From Caldinitratiruptor microaerophilus (GTDB taxonomy: Bacteria > Bacillota > Sulfobacillia > Symbiobacteriales > ZC4RG38): 64,000 nucleotides of DNA. The notes below the pieces were generated by a model. The model saw nothing but the letters and a program-made list of their open reading frames with translations, was not told the origin of the DNA and did no database searches. Of this stretch, positions 35,399 to 43,182 are shown piece after piece. A program made the position numbers and the translations under genes. The stretch covers positions 1,302,001-1,366,000 of the forward strand of contig NZ_AP025628.1 in assembly GCF_025999835.1 (NCBI RefSeq). Reading direction: 5' to 3'. Every line of letters starts with the position of its first letter. The first letter of the stretch is position 1.

Positions 35399-36049
35399 TT
35401 GTATTTGATTCAAGAGGCCTTCCGTACCGGTAAGTCGCTACTGCAGGGGCTCACGGTCACCTTCCGGGAGATGGTCTTCGAGCAGCCCATCACCGTTCAG
35501 TATCCCTGGCAGAAGCCCGAGGTGCCCGACTGGTTCCGGGGCATTCCCGTTCTGAAGACGAACCTCCTGACCGGGGAGTACCGGTGCACCGCGTGCATGC
35601 AGTGCGTGGAGGCCTGCCCCGTCGACGTCATCCATATTGAGTGGCACACGAACAAGGAGACCAAGAAGAAGGAGCTCGACCGGTTCGCCATCGACATGAG
35701 CCGGTGCATGCTCTGCAACCTCTGCGTGGAGGCGTGCCCGTTCGACTCGCTCGTCATGGCGAGCGACTACGAGCTGTGCAAGACGAACCCGGAAAACCTC
35801 GTCTTCGAGATGGAGGATCTCCTGAAGATCGGCCTCAAGTACTCCCGGCCGATCATGGAGCCGCACGGCCGGGGCGTGAAGGGTCCGCCCACGTGGGTCT
35901 TCGCCACCCAGACCGGGGCCACGGAGAAGGACATCCAGGACCCGGAGGGCTACCTGGGTCGCGCGCCCCTCGGCCCCAAGCAGTTCCAGGAGAAGTACGG
36001 GGCGCAGCTGGAGGCGGCGGCCGCGACGCACACCGCGGCGGACGACTAG
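35399..36049 (+). CDS. NuoI-like 2x[4Fe-4S] ferredoxin subunit, stand-alone
   Basis: 216-residue protein matching NADH-quinone oxidoreductase chain I: FREMVFEQPITVQYPWQKPE near the N-terminus and two cluster motifs CTACMQCVEACP and CMLCNLCVEACP. A C-terminal extension of about 80 residues (beyond FEMEDLLKIGLKYSRPIME) is longer than usual. No other nuo genes adjoin. The start is a TTG at 35399, 9 bases after AAAGGAG; an ATG at 35395, better spaced, opens a different frame that stops after 12 codons and overlaps the TTG. May serve complex I encoded elsewhere, or another ferredoxin-linked enzyme. Confidence 0.88.
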   Translation: MYLIQEAFRTGKSLLQGLTVTFREMVFEQPITVQYPWQKPEVPDWFRGIPVLKTNLLTGEYRCTACMQCVEACPVDVIHIEWHTNKETKKKELDRFAIDMSRCMLCNLCVEACPFDSLVMASDYELCKTNPENLVFEMEDLLKIGLKYSRPIMEPHGRGVKGPPTWVFATQTGATEKDIQDPEGYLGRAPLGPKQFQEKYGAQLEAAAATHTAADD

Positions 36050-36094
36050 CCGTCCCTCCTCCGAAGGGCAACGGCGCACGGGGATTTCCGGGAT

Positions 36095-36130
36095 GCCCGG
36101 TGGCGCAGCCGGCCGGCCACGCCACCGGGC
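36095..36130 (+). terminator. Hairpin terminator after NuoI-like gene
   Basis: GCCCGGTGGCG (36095-36105) pairs perfectly with CGCCACCGGGC (36120-36130), followed by a weak T-rich stretch (TGTCTTT). It lies between the NuoI-like gene and the methyltransferase gene. Confidence 0.65.
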
Positions 36131-36154
36131 CCGCTGTCTTTCGGAGGTGGGCGC

Positions 36155-36844
36155 ATGGCGCTCTTCGACGCGATCGCCGGAAGCTACGACGACTGGTACC
36201 GGACTCCGCTCGGCGCGTACGCCGACCGGGTCGAGAAGGAGATCGTGCTCGACCTGGCCGCGCCGTCCTCCGGCGAGACCGCCGTCGACCTGGGCTGCGG
36301 GACCGGCCAGTACGCCCTGGCGCTGGCGGCGCGGGGTCTCCGCGTCACCGGGGTGGACATCTCCGCCCGGATGCTCGACCGCGCCCGGGCCAGGGCCGAA
36401 GAGACGGGCCTCGCGGTCCGGTGGGTCGAGGCGGACGTGCGGGAGGTGCCCCTGCCCTCCGCCGCGTTCGACCTCGCCACGATGGTGACGGTGCTCGAGT
36501 TCGTGCCGGAGCCCGAGCGGGCGGTGGCAGAGGCCCTGCGCCTTCTCCGGCCCGGCGGCCGGCTGGTGGCGGCGGTCCTGGGCGAGGGGTCAGGCTGGGC
36601 GAGGCTCTACCGGGAGGAGGCCGAGCGCGCCCCCGACTCCGTCTTCGCCCACGCCCGCTTCTTCACGGCGGACGGCCTGGCCCGCCTCCTGGGCATCGCC
36701 CCGTCCGAGGTCCGGAAGGGGCTCTTCCTCGACCCCGCCGAGGCCGCCGGCGCGCCGCCGGAGGCCTGGCCGCGGCTCGATGCCGCCGCCCGGGCGCGGG
36801 GCGCGGCGCCGGGCTTCCTCGCGGCCCTGCGGCGAAAGGAGTGA
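36155..36844 (+). CDS. Class I SAM-dependent methyltransferase
   Basis: 229-residue methyltransferase of the UbiE/Methyltransf_11 type: SAM motif I VDLGCGTGQYALALA (near residue 44), post-I VTGVDISARML, motif II DLATMVTVLEFVPEPERAV and LLRPGGRLV. ATG preceded by GGAGGTG. Its stop overlaps the next start (TGATG). Substrate unknown. Confidence 0.9.
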   Translation: MALFDAIAGSYDDWYRTPLGAYADRVEKEIVLDLAAPSSGETAVDLGCGTGQYALALAARGLRVTGVDISARMLDRARARAEETGLAVRWVEADVREVPLPSAAFDLATMVTVLEFVPEPERAVAEALRLLRPGGRLVAAVLGEGSGWARLYREEAERAPDSVFAHARFFTADGLARLLGIAPSEVRKGLFLDPAEAAGAPPEAWPRLDAAARARGAAPGFLAALRRKE

Positions 36845-37095
36845 TGAGCGTGCTGTCCTGCCAGGTCTCCCTGTATCCCCTGGGCACGGCCGGCTACGAC
36901 GGCGTGATCCGGGAGGCGGTCCGCGCCCTTGACGACCCGCGCGTGCGCGTGACCGTCGGCGAGATGAGTTCGGTCCTGGTGGGGGAGGACGACGCGGTGT
37001 GGCAGGCCCTGCGGCGGCTGTTCGAAGCGGCCGCCGCAGGGCCCGTGGTCATGGTCGCCACCCTCTCGAACGAGTGCGGGTGCCGGCCCGGCTGA
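36844..37095 (+). CDS. YkoF/thiamine-binding-like (MTH1187 family) protein
   Basis: 83-residue protein of the YkoF/DUF77 type: CQVSLYPLGTAGYDGVI at the N-terminus and VTVGEMSSVLVGEDDAVWQAL in the middle. Relatives bind thiamine or hydroxymethylpyrimidine; others have no known ligand. Translationally coupled to the methyltransferase by a TGATG overlap. The C-terminus ends in NECGCRPG, with two cysteines that are not a family feature I know. Confidence 0.75.
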   Translation: MSVLSCQVSLYPLGTAGYDGVIREAVRALDDPRVRVTVGEMSSVLVGEDDAVWQALRRLFEAAAAGPVVMVATLSNECGCRPG

Positions 37096-37152
37096 GGGCC
37101 CCTCGCGCGCAGCGCACTTCCCGGGCGTGGCGGCGGTCGGACGGGTTGGGGG

Positions 37153-37317
37153 TCAGGGTGACATCTCCCTCGCCGCCAGCCGGACGGACTCATCGCCAAC
37201 CCGAAGGGTCGCCGCACCCTGCAGGCACTGGAGGAGGACCGCCGACCCCGGGTGGCGGTGGGCCGGAAGCGACTGGCGCGGAGCGAAGGTTCCGCCAGCA
37301 CGACCGGCGAGTGCCTC
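37153..37317 (-). pseudogene. Remnant of a cupin gene downstream of DUF2249 gene
   Basis: Reading the minus strand from within the end of the DUF2249 gene, one frame gives a cupin-like first motif (LPAHRHPGSAVLLQCLQG, then ATLRVGDESVRLAARE) but it has no start codon in that frame and stops soon after (TGA at 37153-37155). A frame shift there continues as GDVTLTPNPSD. The piece therefore looks like a decayed cupin whose start and end are lost, or one disrupted by sequence error. Confidence 0.5.
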
Positions 37318-37567
37318 ATGCCTGCGTCCCCTTCCAGAACGTGATGCGCCAGTCGCCCTCCGGGGTCTGTTCGGCGTGGTGCTGAAAGCCCATCTGCTCC
37401 ATGACCCGGTAGAGCGGGAACGGTTCGAAGGTGTTGAGAAGGACGAACACCTGACCGGGCTGCAGGTTCTGCACCGCCGCCATGATGTCGCCGAAAGGCT
37501 CACGCCCCTGGGCATGGTAGTGGCGCACGTCCAGCACCACCTGGGGGCCTGCGGGCGGCTTCGCCAT
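37316..37567 (-). CDS. DUF2249-domain protein
   Basis: 83-residue protein matching the DUF2249 pattern: VVLDVRHYHAQGREPFGDIM, GQVFVLLNTFEPFPLYRVM, and a closing GDWRITFWKG. The family is small, cytoplasmic and often linked to hemerythrin, cupin or nitrogen-oxide metabolism genes; here a decayed cupin follows it. ATG behind AGGAGGGG. Exact function unknown. Confidence 0.85.
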   Translation of the reverse strand: MAKPPAGPQVVLDVRHYHAQGREPFGDIMAAVQNLQPGQVFVLLNTFEPFPLYRVMEQMGFQHHAEQTPEGDWRITFWKGTQA

Positions 37568-37695
37568 GACGTTCCCCTCCTGGTTCCGTCCGGGGCACCT
37601 CCCCGTCGGGATCGGGAAGCATTCTCCCCTCAGTGTAGCGGCCCCTGCCCGACCCGGTCGTGACGCGGGTCACCGATCGGGATGCAGGCGAAAAG

Positions 37696-37729
37696 GTCCG
37701 CCCCGCTGCCCACAGGCAGCGGGGCGGAC
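37696..37729 (-). terminator. Intrinsic terminator of the subtilase gene
   Basis: GTCCGCCCCGCTGCC (37696-37710) and its exact reverse complement (37715-37729) form a 15-bp stem with a 4-base loop. On the minus strand it is followed by CTTTTCGCC. It lies 37 bases after the subtilase stop. Confidence 0.85.
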
Positions 37730-37765
37730 GCCGCTCGGTGCGGCTCCGGGCCGGGCGGCCCCCAG

Positions 37766-40648
37766 CTACTTGGGGTACGTCAGGGTCACCGTGAAGTCGG
37801 CGTTCCCGGACCGGGCGACCGCCAGCACGGTGTACCGGCTGGGCCTGGCGAGGAGCGAGACCGTGGCCGGGTTGAGCCCGGAGCCGGCGCTATACGCGAC
37901 GACCTGGCCGGAGGCGTCCAGGACGTACAGGTCGAGCGCCGCCCTCCCCGTCCAGCCCAGGCTCACGTTCAGGGCGCCGGTGCGGCCGGCCGTCACGTCG
38001 AACCGGGCGGTGCGCTGCCCGCCGGCCCCCAGGCGGCCGGAGCGGACCTCCTGCGCCAACCCCTTGCCCGCGGGGTGCATCACGGTGAGCACGTACGTGC
38101 CCCGCGGCGCCTGCGGCTGGATCACCGCCGAGTACGTCCCCGCGGCCTTGGCCTCGAAGCGGACGCCCCGGGCCAGGTCGGCGGAGGTCCCGCCGCCCAC
38201 GGTCGCGCCATCCGGCCCGAGCACGACCACCGACATCCCGGCGCCGTCGGTCTTGCCCTGCAGCGTGACCGGGCCCGGCGCCGGGGCCTCGAACCACACA
38301 CGGAGGGGGCCGACCCACGGGTTCAGGCTGCCCGTGAAGGTCTCGGCGACGGTGCCGGGGACGGGCCCGGGCTCCTGCCCGCCGCCGTTGCGGACGACGA
38401 CGGAGACAGGCTCGGTCTCGGCGCGGTTGCCCGCCTTGTCGGTGGCCCGGGCGGCGATGCGGTGCTCGCCGTCGGCAACGGCGGTGCTGTCCCACTGGAC
38501 CCGGTACGGCGCCGCGGTGGCGGTGCCCACCGGCTTGCCGTCGACCAGGAACTCCACGCGCTCCACCCCGGTCCCGTCATCCTCCGCCTCCGCCGCCAGG
38601 GTGACCGTGCCGCTCAGCGTCTCCCCCGCCGCCGGAGCGGTCAGGCGCACGTCGGGCGGGACCCTGTCGGCCGGAGGCTCGCCGGGCGGCGGGTTCTCTC
38701 CGCCGGCGGCCACGTCGCCCGAGACCACCAGCGCGTAGCGCTGCGGCCCCTGCGGGACGTTGTAGCCCCGCACGGTGACCGTGTAGGTACCCTCCTGGGG
38801 CTGGTCGATCCACACGTTCTCGACGTTGTTGACCCGGTCCGGACCGTCCTGGCCGAGCATGTGGTTCCCGAGGATCACCTTGCCGTCCGGACCCCGGACC
38901 TCGAGGTCCAGGTCATTGACCAGCGCCTTCTGCGCGGCCGGGCTGGCGGGGTAGTCGCTCCAGACCAGGGTGGCCCGGAAGGCCTGACCCGGCTTCACCG
39001 TGTAGGTGTACGTCTTGGCGTCCCCCGTGGACAGCGCCGTGGACTCGTTGTCGAACAGCATCGGCCGGCCGAGGGTGGCGTCGAGGTCGATGCGGCCCCA
39101 GCCGTAGTCCCGGTGGTCGCCCTGGATCGGACGCGCGCCGTTGATGAGGGCCGCCTTGAGGAGCGACGCCTGCGGCGTCACGCCGAGGTCCTTCTCGAAG
39201 TGCTGCCGAACCAGGGCCGTCACGCCGGCGCTCAGGGGCGTGGCCATGGAGGTGCCGCCCATGAACGCGTACCGGCTGTCGTAGCCCTGCCAGAAGTTCT
39301 GGTCCGGCGCCTTGCTCGACCTCGCCGACAGCACCCAGGTCCCCGGGGCGACGAGGTCGGGCTTCACGCGCCCGTCGTCGGTGGGGCCGCGGCTGGAGAA
39401 GAGGGCGACCTCGTCGACGTTGTCCCCGTACTTCCCCTTGTCCGGGCGGTTGTTCTCCGAGGCGCCGATGGTGATGGCGTTCTTGGCCGTGCCGGGGGAA
39501 CTGACGGTGCCGTAGTTCGGCTTGCCGTCCCGGTCGTGATCGCCGTCGTTGCCGGCGGCGAACAGGATGGCCATGTCCCGGTGTTCCCACACGAAGCGGT
39601 CGACAGCCTGGGCCTGGGCGTCGTACACGTCGCCGCCGCTCTCGACCGGCACGCCCCACGAGTCGGAGTGGATCCGGGCACCGGCGCGGTAGGCCTGGTC
39701 GAAGAGGATCGTCAGGTCCTCCGGAATGCCACCCAGCCCGCCCTGGCCGTCCAGCACCGACTGGAAGACCAGCCGTGCGCCCGGTGCCATCCCCCGGACC
39801 CGGCCGTCCGAGGCGGCTCCCGTCCCGACGATCGAGCCGGCCACGTGGGTGCCGTGGCCGTGGGTGTCCGAGGCGTCCCCCTGCCGGCCGAGGGCGTAGA
39901 GGGCCTGTACCCGTCCGGCGAAGTCCGGGTGCATGTCATCCAGGTTGCCGGTGTCGAGGCCCGTGTCCGCCACGCCGACGACCTGGCCGGATCCGTCCAG
40001 CCCCTTCGGCCAGGCGGCGCTGCGCACGCGCAGCACGCCGGCCGCCTGGTCGTTCCAGAGCCGGTACGGCTGCACCCGCTCCACGTAGACGACGTCGCCC
40101 GAGCGGGCCCAGCTCATCGCCTGGGCAGCGTCGAGCCGGGCCACGACGAAGCGGCCACGCACCGCCACGGGCCGCACGCCGAGCGCCTGCAGGGCGCCGG
40201 CGGCGCGGTCCCCCGGTCCGAAGCTCAGCGCCCGCACGTAGAGCGGCCCGCGTGCCGTCCGGAGACCCGGGTCGACCTTGGCCTGCGGGGTGAAGTGCCC
40301 CACCGCCCGCACGTGGGGCAGCACCCGCACCGCCCGCGCCTGCGCCCCGTCCATCCGGACGAGGAACGCGAAGTCCGGCAGGTAGTCGCCGACCTCGGCG
40401 CCCAGCCGCCGCAGGGCGGCGACCCACTCCGGGCGGACGGGACCGTCGAACTTCACTACATAAAGAGATCGGCCCTGCTCCTGCAGCGACGGACTGAAGC
40501 CCTTCCAGAGCTGGACCGTGGCCGTCCGGAGGCGAAGCACCTCCGGGGCGGCGGCGCTTGTGTGTCCCGGCGCGCCGACGGGCCCCGCGACCGTGAGTCC
40601 GAGTGCCACGAGAGTGGCTACAGCAAGTTGCCGCAGTCTCTTCCGCAT
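37766..40648 (-). CDS. Large secreted S8 (subtilisin-like) serine protease
   Basis: 960-residue secreted protease. Signal peptide to about residue 33; a propeptide-like region follows (EQGRSLYVVKFDGPV) to about 200. The peptidase domain has Asp228 (VADTGLDTG), His265 (HGHGTHVAG), Asn367 (FAAGND) and Ser467 (GGTSMATP). After it come a beta-rich P/pre-peptidase-like domain (DLDLEVRGPDG, near 575) and a Big/Ig-like domain (DVRLTAPAAGETLSGTVTLA, near 690; GTGVERVEFLVDGKPVGTAT), then PPC-type domains near the C-terminus. ATG behind GGGGGG. Likely a nutritional or processing protease outside the cell. Confidence 0.94.
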   Translation of the reverse strand: MRKRLRQLAVATLVALGLTVAGPVGAPGHTSAAAPEVLRLRTATVQLWKGFSPSLQEQGRSLYVVKFDGPVRPEWVAALRRLGAEVGDYLPDFAFLVRMDGAQARAVRVLPHVRAVGHFTPQAKVDPGLRTARGPLYVRALSFGPGDRAAGALQALGVRPVAVRGRFVVARLDAAQAMSWARSGDVVYVERVQPYRLWNDQAAGVLRVRSAAWPKGLDGSGQVVGVADTGLDTGNLDDMHPDFAGRVQALYALGRQGDASDTHGHGTHVAGSIVGTGAASDGRVRGMAPGARLVFQSVLDGQGGLGGIPEDLTILFDQAYRAGARIHSDSWGVPVESGGDVYDAQAQAVDRFVWEHRDMAILFAAGNDGDHDRDGKPNYGTVSSPGTAKNAITIGASENNRPDKGKYGDNVDEVALFSSRGPTDDGRVKPDLVAPGTWVLSARSSKAPDQNFWQGYDSRYAFMGGTSMATPLSAGVTALVRQHFEKDLGVTPQASLLKAALINGARPIQGDHRDYGWGRIDLDATLGRPMLFDNESTALSTGDAKTYTYTVKPGQAFRATLVWSDYPASPAAQKALVNDLDLEVRGPDGKVILGNHMLGQDGPDRVNNVENVWIDQPQEGTYTVTVRGYNVPQGPQRYALVVSGDVAAGGENPPPGEPPADRVPPDVRLTAPAAGETLSGTVTLAAEAEDDGTGVERVEFLVDGKPVGTATAAPYRVQWDSTAVADGEHRIAARATDKAGNRAETEPVSVVVRNGGGQEPGPVPGTVAETFTGSLNPWVGPLRVWFEAPAPGPVTLQGKTDGAGMSVVVLGPDGATVGGGTSADLARGVRFEAKAAGTYSAVIQPQAPRGTYVLTVMHPAGKGLAQEVRSGRLGAGGQRTARFDVTAGRTGALNVSLGWTGRAALDLYVLDASGQVVAYSAGSGLNPATVSLLARPSRYTVLAVARSGNADFTVTLTYPK

Positions 40649-40890
40649 TCGGTGCCCCCCAACGCGACCTGCCCGCTCTTCATCTTCCTAGTTGATGTAA
40701 GTGCAGACAGCGAGTGTTAGATAGCACGATATTTCGGGGGGCTGTGGCATTCTCCTGCCCCGGCGCGGCCGGGAATCGCTGTTTGGCGAACTACCTCCTT
40801 CCAGATGGGTGTCCAGGGTCGGGGGTTTCGGTTTCGGCTTCGGCCCGTCGGCCTCCCCGCCCGCCGGCGGCCTTACCCTGCCGCCTGCGT

Positions 40891-40914
40891 TGTGCTAGCA
40901 TGTGTGCTAGCATG
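40891..40914. repeat. 12-bp tandem direct repeat with palindromic core
   Basis: TGTGCTAGCATG occurs twice head to tail (40891-40902, 40903-40914), each with the palindromic hexamer GCTAGC. It lies 20-44 bases before the tatA TTG start and about 250 bases upstream of the subtilase. It may be an operator or promoter element; no function is established. Confidence 0.7.
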
Positions 40915-40934
40915 GGCAAAGGGGGGCGGGGGCC

Positions 40935-41282
40935 TTGTTCGAGAACATCGGGTTCACGGAGCTTCTCCTGATCTTCGTCGTGGCCCTGGTCATCTTCGGG
41001 CCCCAGAAGCTTCCGAGCCTCGGGCGCAGCCTCGGCAGCGCCCTGCGCGAGTTCCGGAAGGCCGCGCGCGACATCACCGAGGAGATCAGCCGCGCCGCAA
41101 GCCTGGATGAACCGCCGGCGCCTCCGCGGGCCAGCCCCTCCCGGTCGCCGACCGAGGCGCCCCCGGCTGCAGCCGCGGCACCGGCCGCCGGGACGCCTGC
41201 CGCCGCCCCGGCCGGGGGCGGCGAGGAATCCCCGCCGGGCTCGGAGCGCAAGGAGACGGAGGCCCCCCGGGAGACCGTCTGA
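40935..41282 (+). CDS. tatA: TatA/TatE-type twin-arginine translocase subunit
   Basis: 115-residue protein with the TatA signature: a single N-terminal TM helix (GFTELLLIFVVALVIF), the FGPQKLPSLGRSLGSALREF hinge and amphipathic helix, then a Pro/Ala/Glu-rich tail of about 60 residues. TTG start. TatA forms the protein-conducting pore. No TatC gene adjoins, so TatC must be elsewhere. The sugar-binding lipoprotein at 3538 carries an SRR motif that would be a candidate substrate. Confidence 0.9.
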   Translation: MFENIGFTELLLIFVVALVIFGPQKLPSLGRSLGSALREFRKAARDITEEISRAASLDEPPAPPRASPSRSPTEAPPAAAAAPAAGTPAAAPAGGGEESPPGSERKETEAPRETV

Positions 41283-41289
41283 AGGCCTC

Positions 41290-41625
41290 TCAGGGGGTCT
41301 CCGTCACGTGGACCGCGAGGGCGCCGGAGCGCCGCAGGTCCACGGCGGCCTGCCGGGCGACGTCCGCCGCCGCCGTCCGGGCGACGAGGAGGGCGGTGTC
41401 CGCCGGCGCCTCGGGCTCCTCCGCGGCGGTCATGCCGGTCCAGTACGTGATCGCCCGCACGTCGGGGCCGGACTCCCCCCACGCCATGCGCATCGCGTCC
41501 CGGTCCTCGGGGCCGACCACGCGGACCTCCAGGTCTGCCCAGCCGTACGCCTCGGCGAGGTGGGCGGCGGCCAGCTCGGCGTCGCCCCGCCAGCGGAACT
41601 CGGCCAGCACCGTTTGCACGTGCAT
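41290..41625 (-). CDS. Hypothetical 111-aa protein
   Basis: A 111-residue soluble protein with no family I recognise. It starts MHVQTVLAEFRWRGDAELAA and contains LEVRVVGPEDRDAMRM, an alternating hydrophobic pattern typical of a small alpha/beta domain of the HIT- or stress-protein size. ATG at 41625 is preceded immediately by an 11-bp GC hairpin (41626-41658) that covers any ribosome-binding site, so translation may depend on unfolding of the leader. Convergent with tatA and downstream of glyA. Confidence 0.55.
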   Translation of the reverse strand: MHVQTVLAEFRWRGDAELAAAHLAEAYGWADLEVRVVGPEDRDAMRMAWGESGPDVRAITYWTGMTAAEEPEAPADTALLVARTAAADVARQAAVDLRRSGALAVHVTETP

Positions 41626-41658
41626 CCCCCGGGGCCGCCCGGAAGCGGGCCCCGGGGG
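41626..41658 (-). other. Hairpin covering the start region of the 41625 gene
   Basis: CCCCCGGGGCC (41626-41636) pairs exactly with GGCCCCGGGGG (41648-41658). It abuts the ATG of the minus-strand gene and would sequester its ribosome-binding region. On the plus strand it is followed by GTTTAG and could also serve as a terminator of tatA transcripts. Which role is real is not shown. Confidence 0.45.
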
Positions 41659-41686
41659 TTTAGTGTGCCGCAGCCGGCGTCCTCCT

Positions 41687-42928
41687 TCACTCCCCTTCGA
41701 CCAGGGGGAAGCGGGCCGTGAGCTCCCGGACCTCCGCGGCAACCTGCTGCAGCCGGGCCTCGTCGCCCCGGTGCTCGATCGCGGTCGCGATGAGCTCTGC
41801 GATGCGATCCATCTCGGCCTCGCGCATCCCCCGCGTGGTGACCGCCGGCGTCCCGATGCGGATCCCCGAGGTGACCATGGGCTTCTGTGGGTCCCGGGGC
41901 ACCGCGTTCTTGTTCACCGTGATGCCCACACGGTCCAGGAGCTTCTCCACGTCCCGGCCGGTCAGGCCCATCGGGATCAGGTTCACCAGCATGAGGTGGT
42001 TGTCCGTGCCGCCGGTGACGAGGCGGAAGCCGCGGCGCAGGAGGCCGTCGGCCAGGGCCCTGGCGTTGCGGACGATCCGCTCGCTGTAGTCCCGGAACGA
42101 AGGCTCCAGGAGCTGCTTGAAGGCCACCGCCTTGGCGGCGATCACGTGCATGAGCGGCCCGCCCTGCGTCCCCGGGAACACCGCGCTGTCGATCGGCTTC
42201 GCCAGCTCCGCCTTGCAGAGGATCAGCCCGCCCCGGGGGCCCCGCAGCGTCTTGTGGGTGGTCGACGTGACCACGTGGGCGTGAGGCACCGGGTTGGGGT
42301 AGTGGCCCGTGGCCGACAGTCCGGCGAAGTGGGCCATGTCCACCATCAGGTAGGCGCCCACCTCGTCGGCGATCTCCCGGAACCGGGCGAAGTCGAGCAC
42401 CCGCGGGTAGGCCGAGTATCCCGCCACGATCAGCCGGGGCCGGTGCGCCTTCGCCAGCCGCAGGACCTCGTCGTAGTCGACCCGCTCCGTCTCGGGGTTG
42501 AGCCCGTACGAGACGAAGCGGTACAGCTTGCCGGAGAAGTTCACGGGGGAGCCGTGGGTGAGGTGGCCGCCCTCCGCCAGGTTCATGCCCAGGACCGTGT
42601 CGCCGGGCTGCAGGAGGGCGTGATAGACGGCCATGTTCGCCTGGGCGCCGGAGTGGGGCTGGACGTTGGCGTGTTCGGCCCCGAAGACCCGCTTGATGCG
42701 CTCCCGGGCGATGTCCTCCACCACGTCGACGTTCTCGCAGCCGCCGTAGTAGCGCCGGCCGGGGTAACCCTCCGCGTACTTGTTGGTGAGCACCGAGCCC
42801 ATCGCCTCGAGCACGGCCCGTGGCACGAAGTTCTCGGAGGCGATCAGCTCGATCTTCTCCCGCTGCCGCTGCTCTTCCCTTTGAATCGCCTCGTAGATCT
42901 CCGGGTCGAAGTCCTTGAGCGCCGTCAT
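41687..42928 (-). CDS. glyA: Serine hydroxymethyltransferase
   Basis: 413-residue GlyA: N-terminal [36 protein letters not shown] (near residue 52), and the PLP lysine in [15 protein letters not shown]. Interconverts serine and glycine with tetrahydrofolate. ATG behind AGGAGGG. The 5' leader carries a ZTP riboswitch, so it is expected to rise when 10-formyl-tetrahydrofolate is short. Confidence 0.98.
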   Translation of the reverse strand: MTALKDFDPEIYEAIQREEQRQREKIELIASENFVPRAVLEAMGSVLTNKYAEGYPGRRYYGGCENVDVVEDIARERIKRVFGAEHANVQPHSGAQANMAVYHALLQPGDTVLGMNLAEGGHLTHGSPVNFSGKLYRFVSYGLNPETERVDYDEVLRLAKAHRPRLIVAGYSAYPRVLDFARFREIADEVGAYLMVDMAHFAGLSATGHYPNPVPHAHVVTSTTHKTLRGPRGGLILCKAELAKPIDSAVFPGTQGGPLMHVIAAKAVAFKQLLEPSFRDYSERIVRNARALADGLLRRGFRLVTGGTDNHLMLVNLIPMGLTGRDVEKLLDRVGITVNKNAVPRDPQKPMVTSGIRIGTPAVTTRGMREAEMDRIAELIATAIEHRGDEARLQQVAAEVRELTARFPLVEGE

Positions 42929-42962
42929 TCCGGTTCCCTCCTGCAGGTGCCTGAAAACGCGA

Positions 42963-42993
42963 GAGGCAGCGGGGGGTATCCCTCCACTGCCTC
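42963..42993 (-). terminator. Expression-platform terminator of ZTP riboswitch
   Basis: GAGGCAG (42963-42969) pairs with CTGCCTC (42987-42993) with an inner GGG/CCC helix; on the minus strand it is followed by TCGCGTTTT. It begins inside the aptamer's last helix, so ligand binding should prevent terminator formation (an ON switch), as known for ZTP riboswitches. Confidence 0.8.
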
Positions 42994-43068
42994 GCCCAGG
43001 CGAGCGGCCATCCCGACCCGCGCTCCCCGGTGGTGTCCCACCTTCCCTCGCCAGTCACGCGGGCCATG
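42990..43068 (-). ncRNA. ZTP (pfl) riboswitch aptamer upstream of glyA
   Basis: On the minus strand the leader has the pfl consensus blocks in order: CGTGACTGGCG, then TGGGAcACCACCGGGGAGCG, then the late block GGCCGCTCGCCTGGGCG. These are the conserved strands of the ZMP/ZTP riboswitch pseudoknot. It senses ZTP/ZMP (AICAR), which accumulates on folate shortage. Placement before glyA is one of the commonest for this class. Recognised from memory of the consensus; a covariance search was not run. Confidence 0.9.
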
Positions 43069-43082
43069 TGGAAGATACCCCC

Positions 43083-43112
43083 ATTATCGGCGGCCGGCCC
43101 GGCGGCTGTCAA
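43083..43112 (-). promoter_or_regulatory. Sigma-A promoter of glyA leader
   Basis: Minus strand TTGACA (43107-43112) and GATAAT (43083-43088) with an 18-base spacer; transcription would begin about 43075, directly before the ZTP aptamer. Confidence 0.75.
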
Positions 43113-43182
43113 CCGCGTCATCGCCGGCGCATGGCCAACCGCCGCGCCGCCCGTGCGGGCCGGTCGCCCGGAGGGCCGTGCG

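Noticed and set aside
35399-36049. A complete nuo operon around the NuoI-like gene
   Set aside because: Neighbours are a methyltransferase and YkoF-like gene; no other complex I subunit is present in the window.
36894-37319. Minus-strand frame starting with ATGA overlap at the DUF2249 stop
   Set aside because: Arg/Ser/Pro-rich composition typical of wrong-frame reading; the alternate frame shows the cupin remnant instead.
37682-40720. A 1012-codon open frame opposite the subtilase
   Set aside because: Antisense shadow; the minus strand encodes a complete S8 protease with all catalytic residues and a signal peptide.
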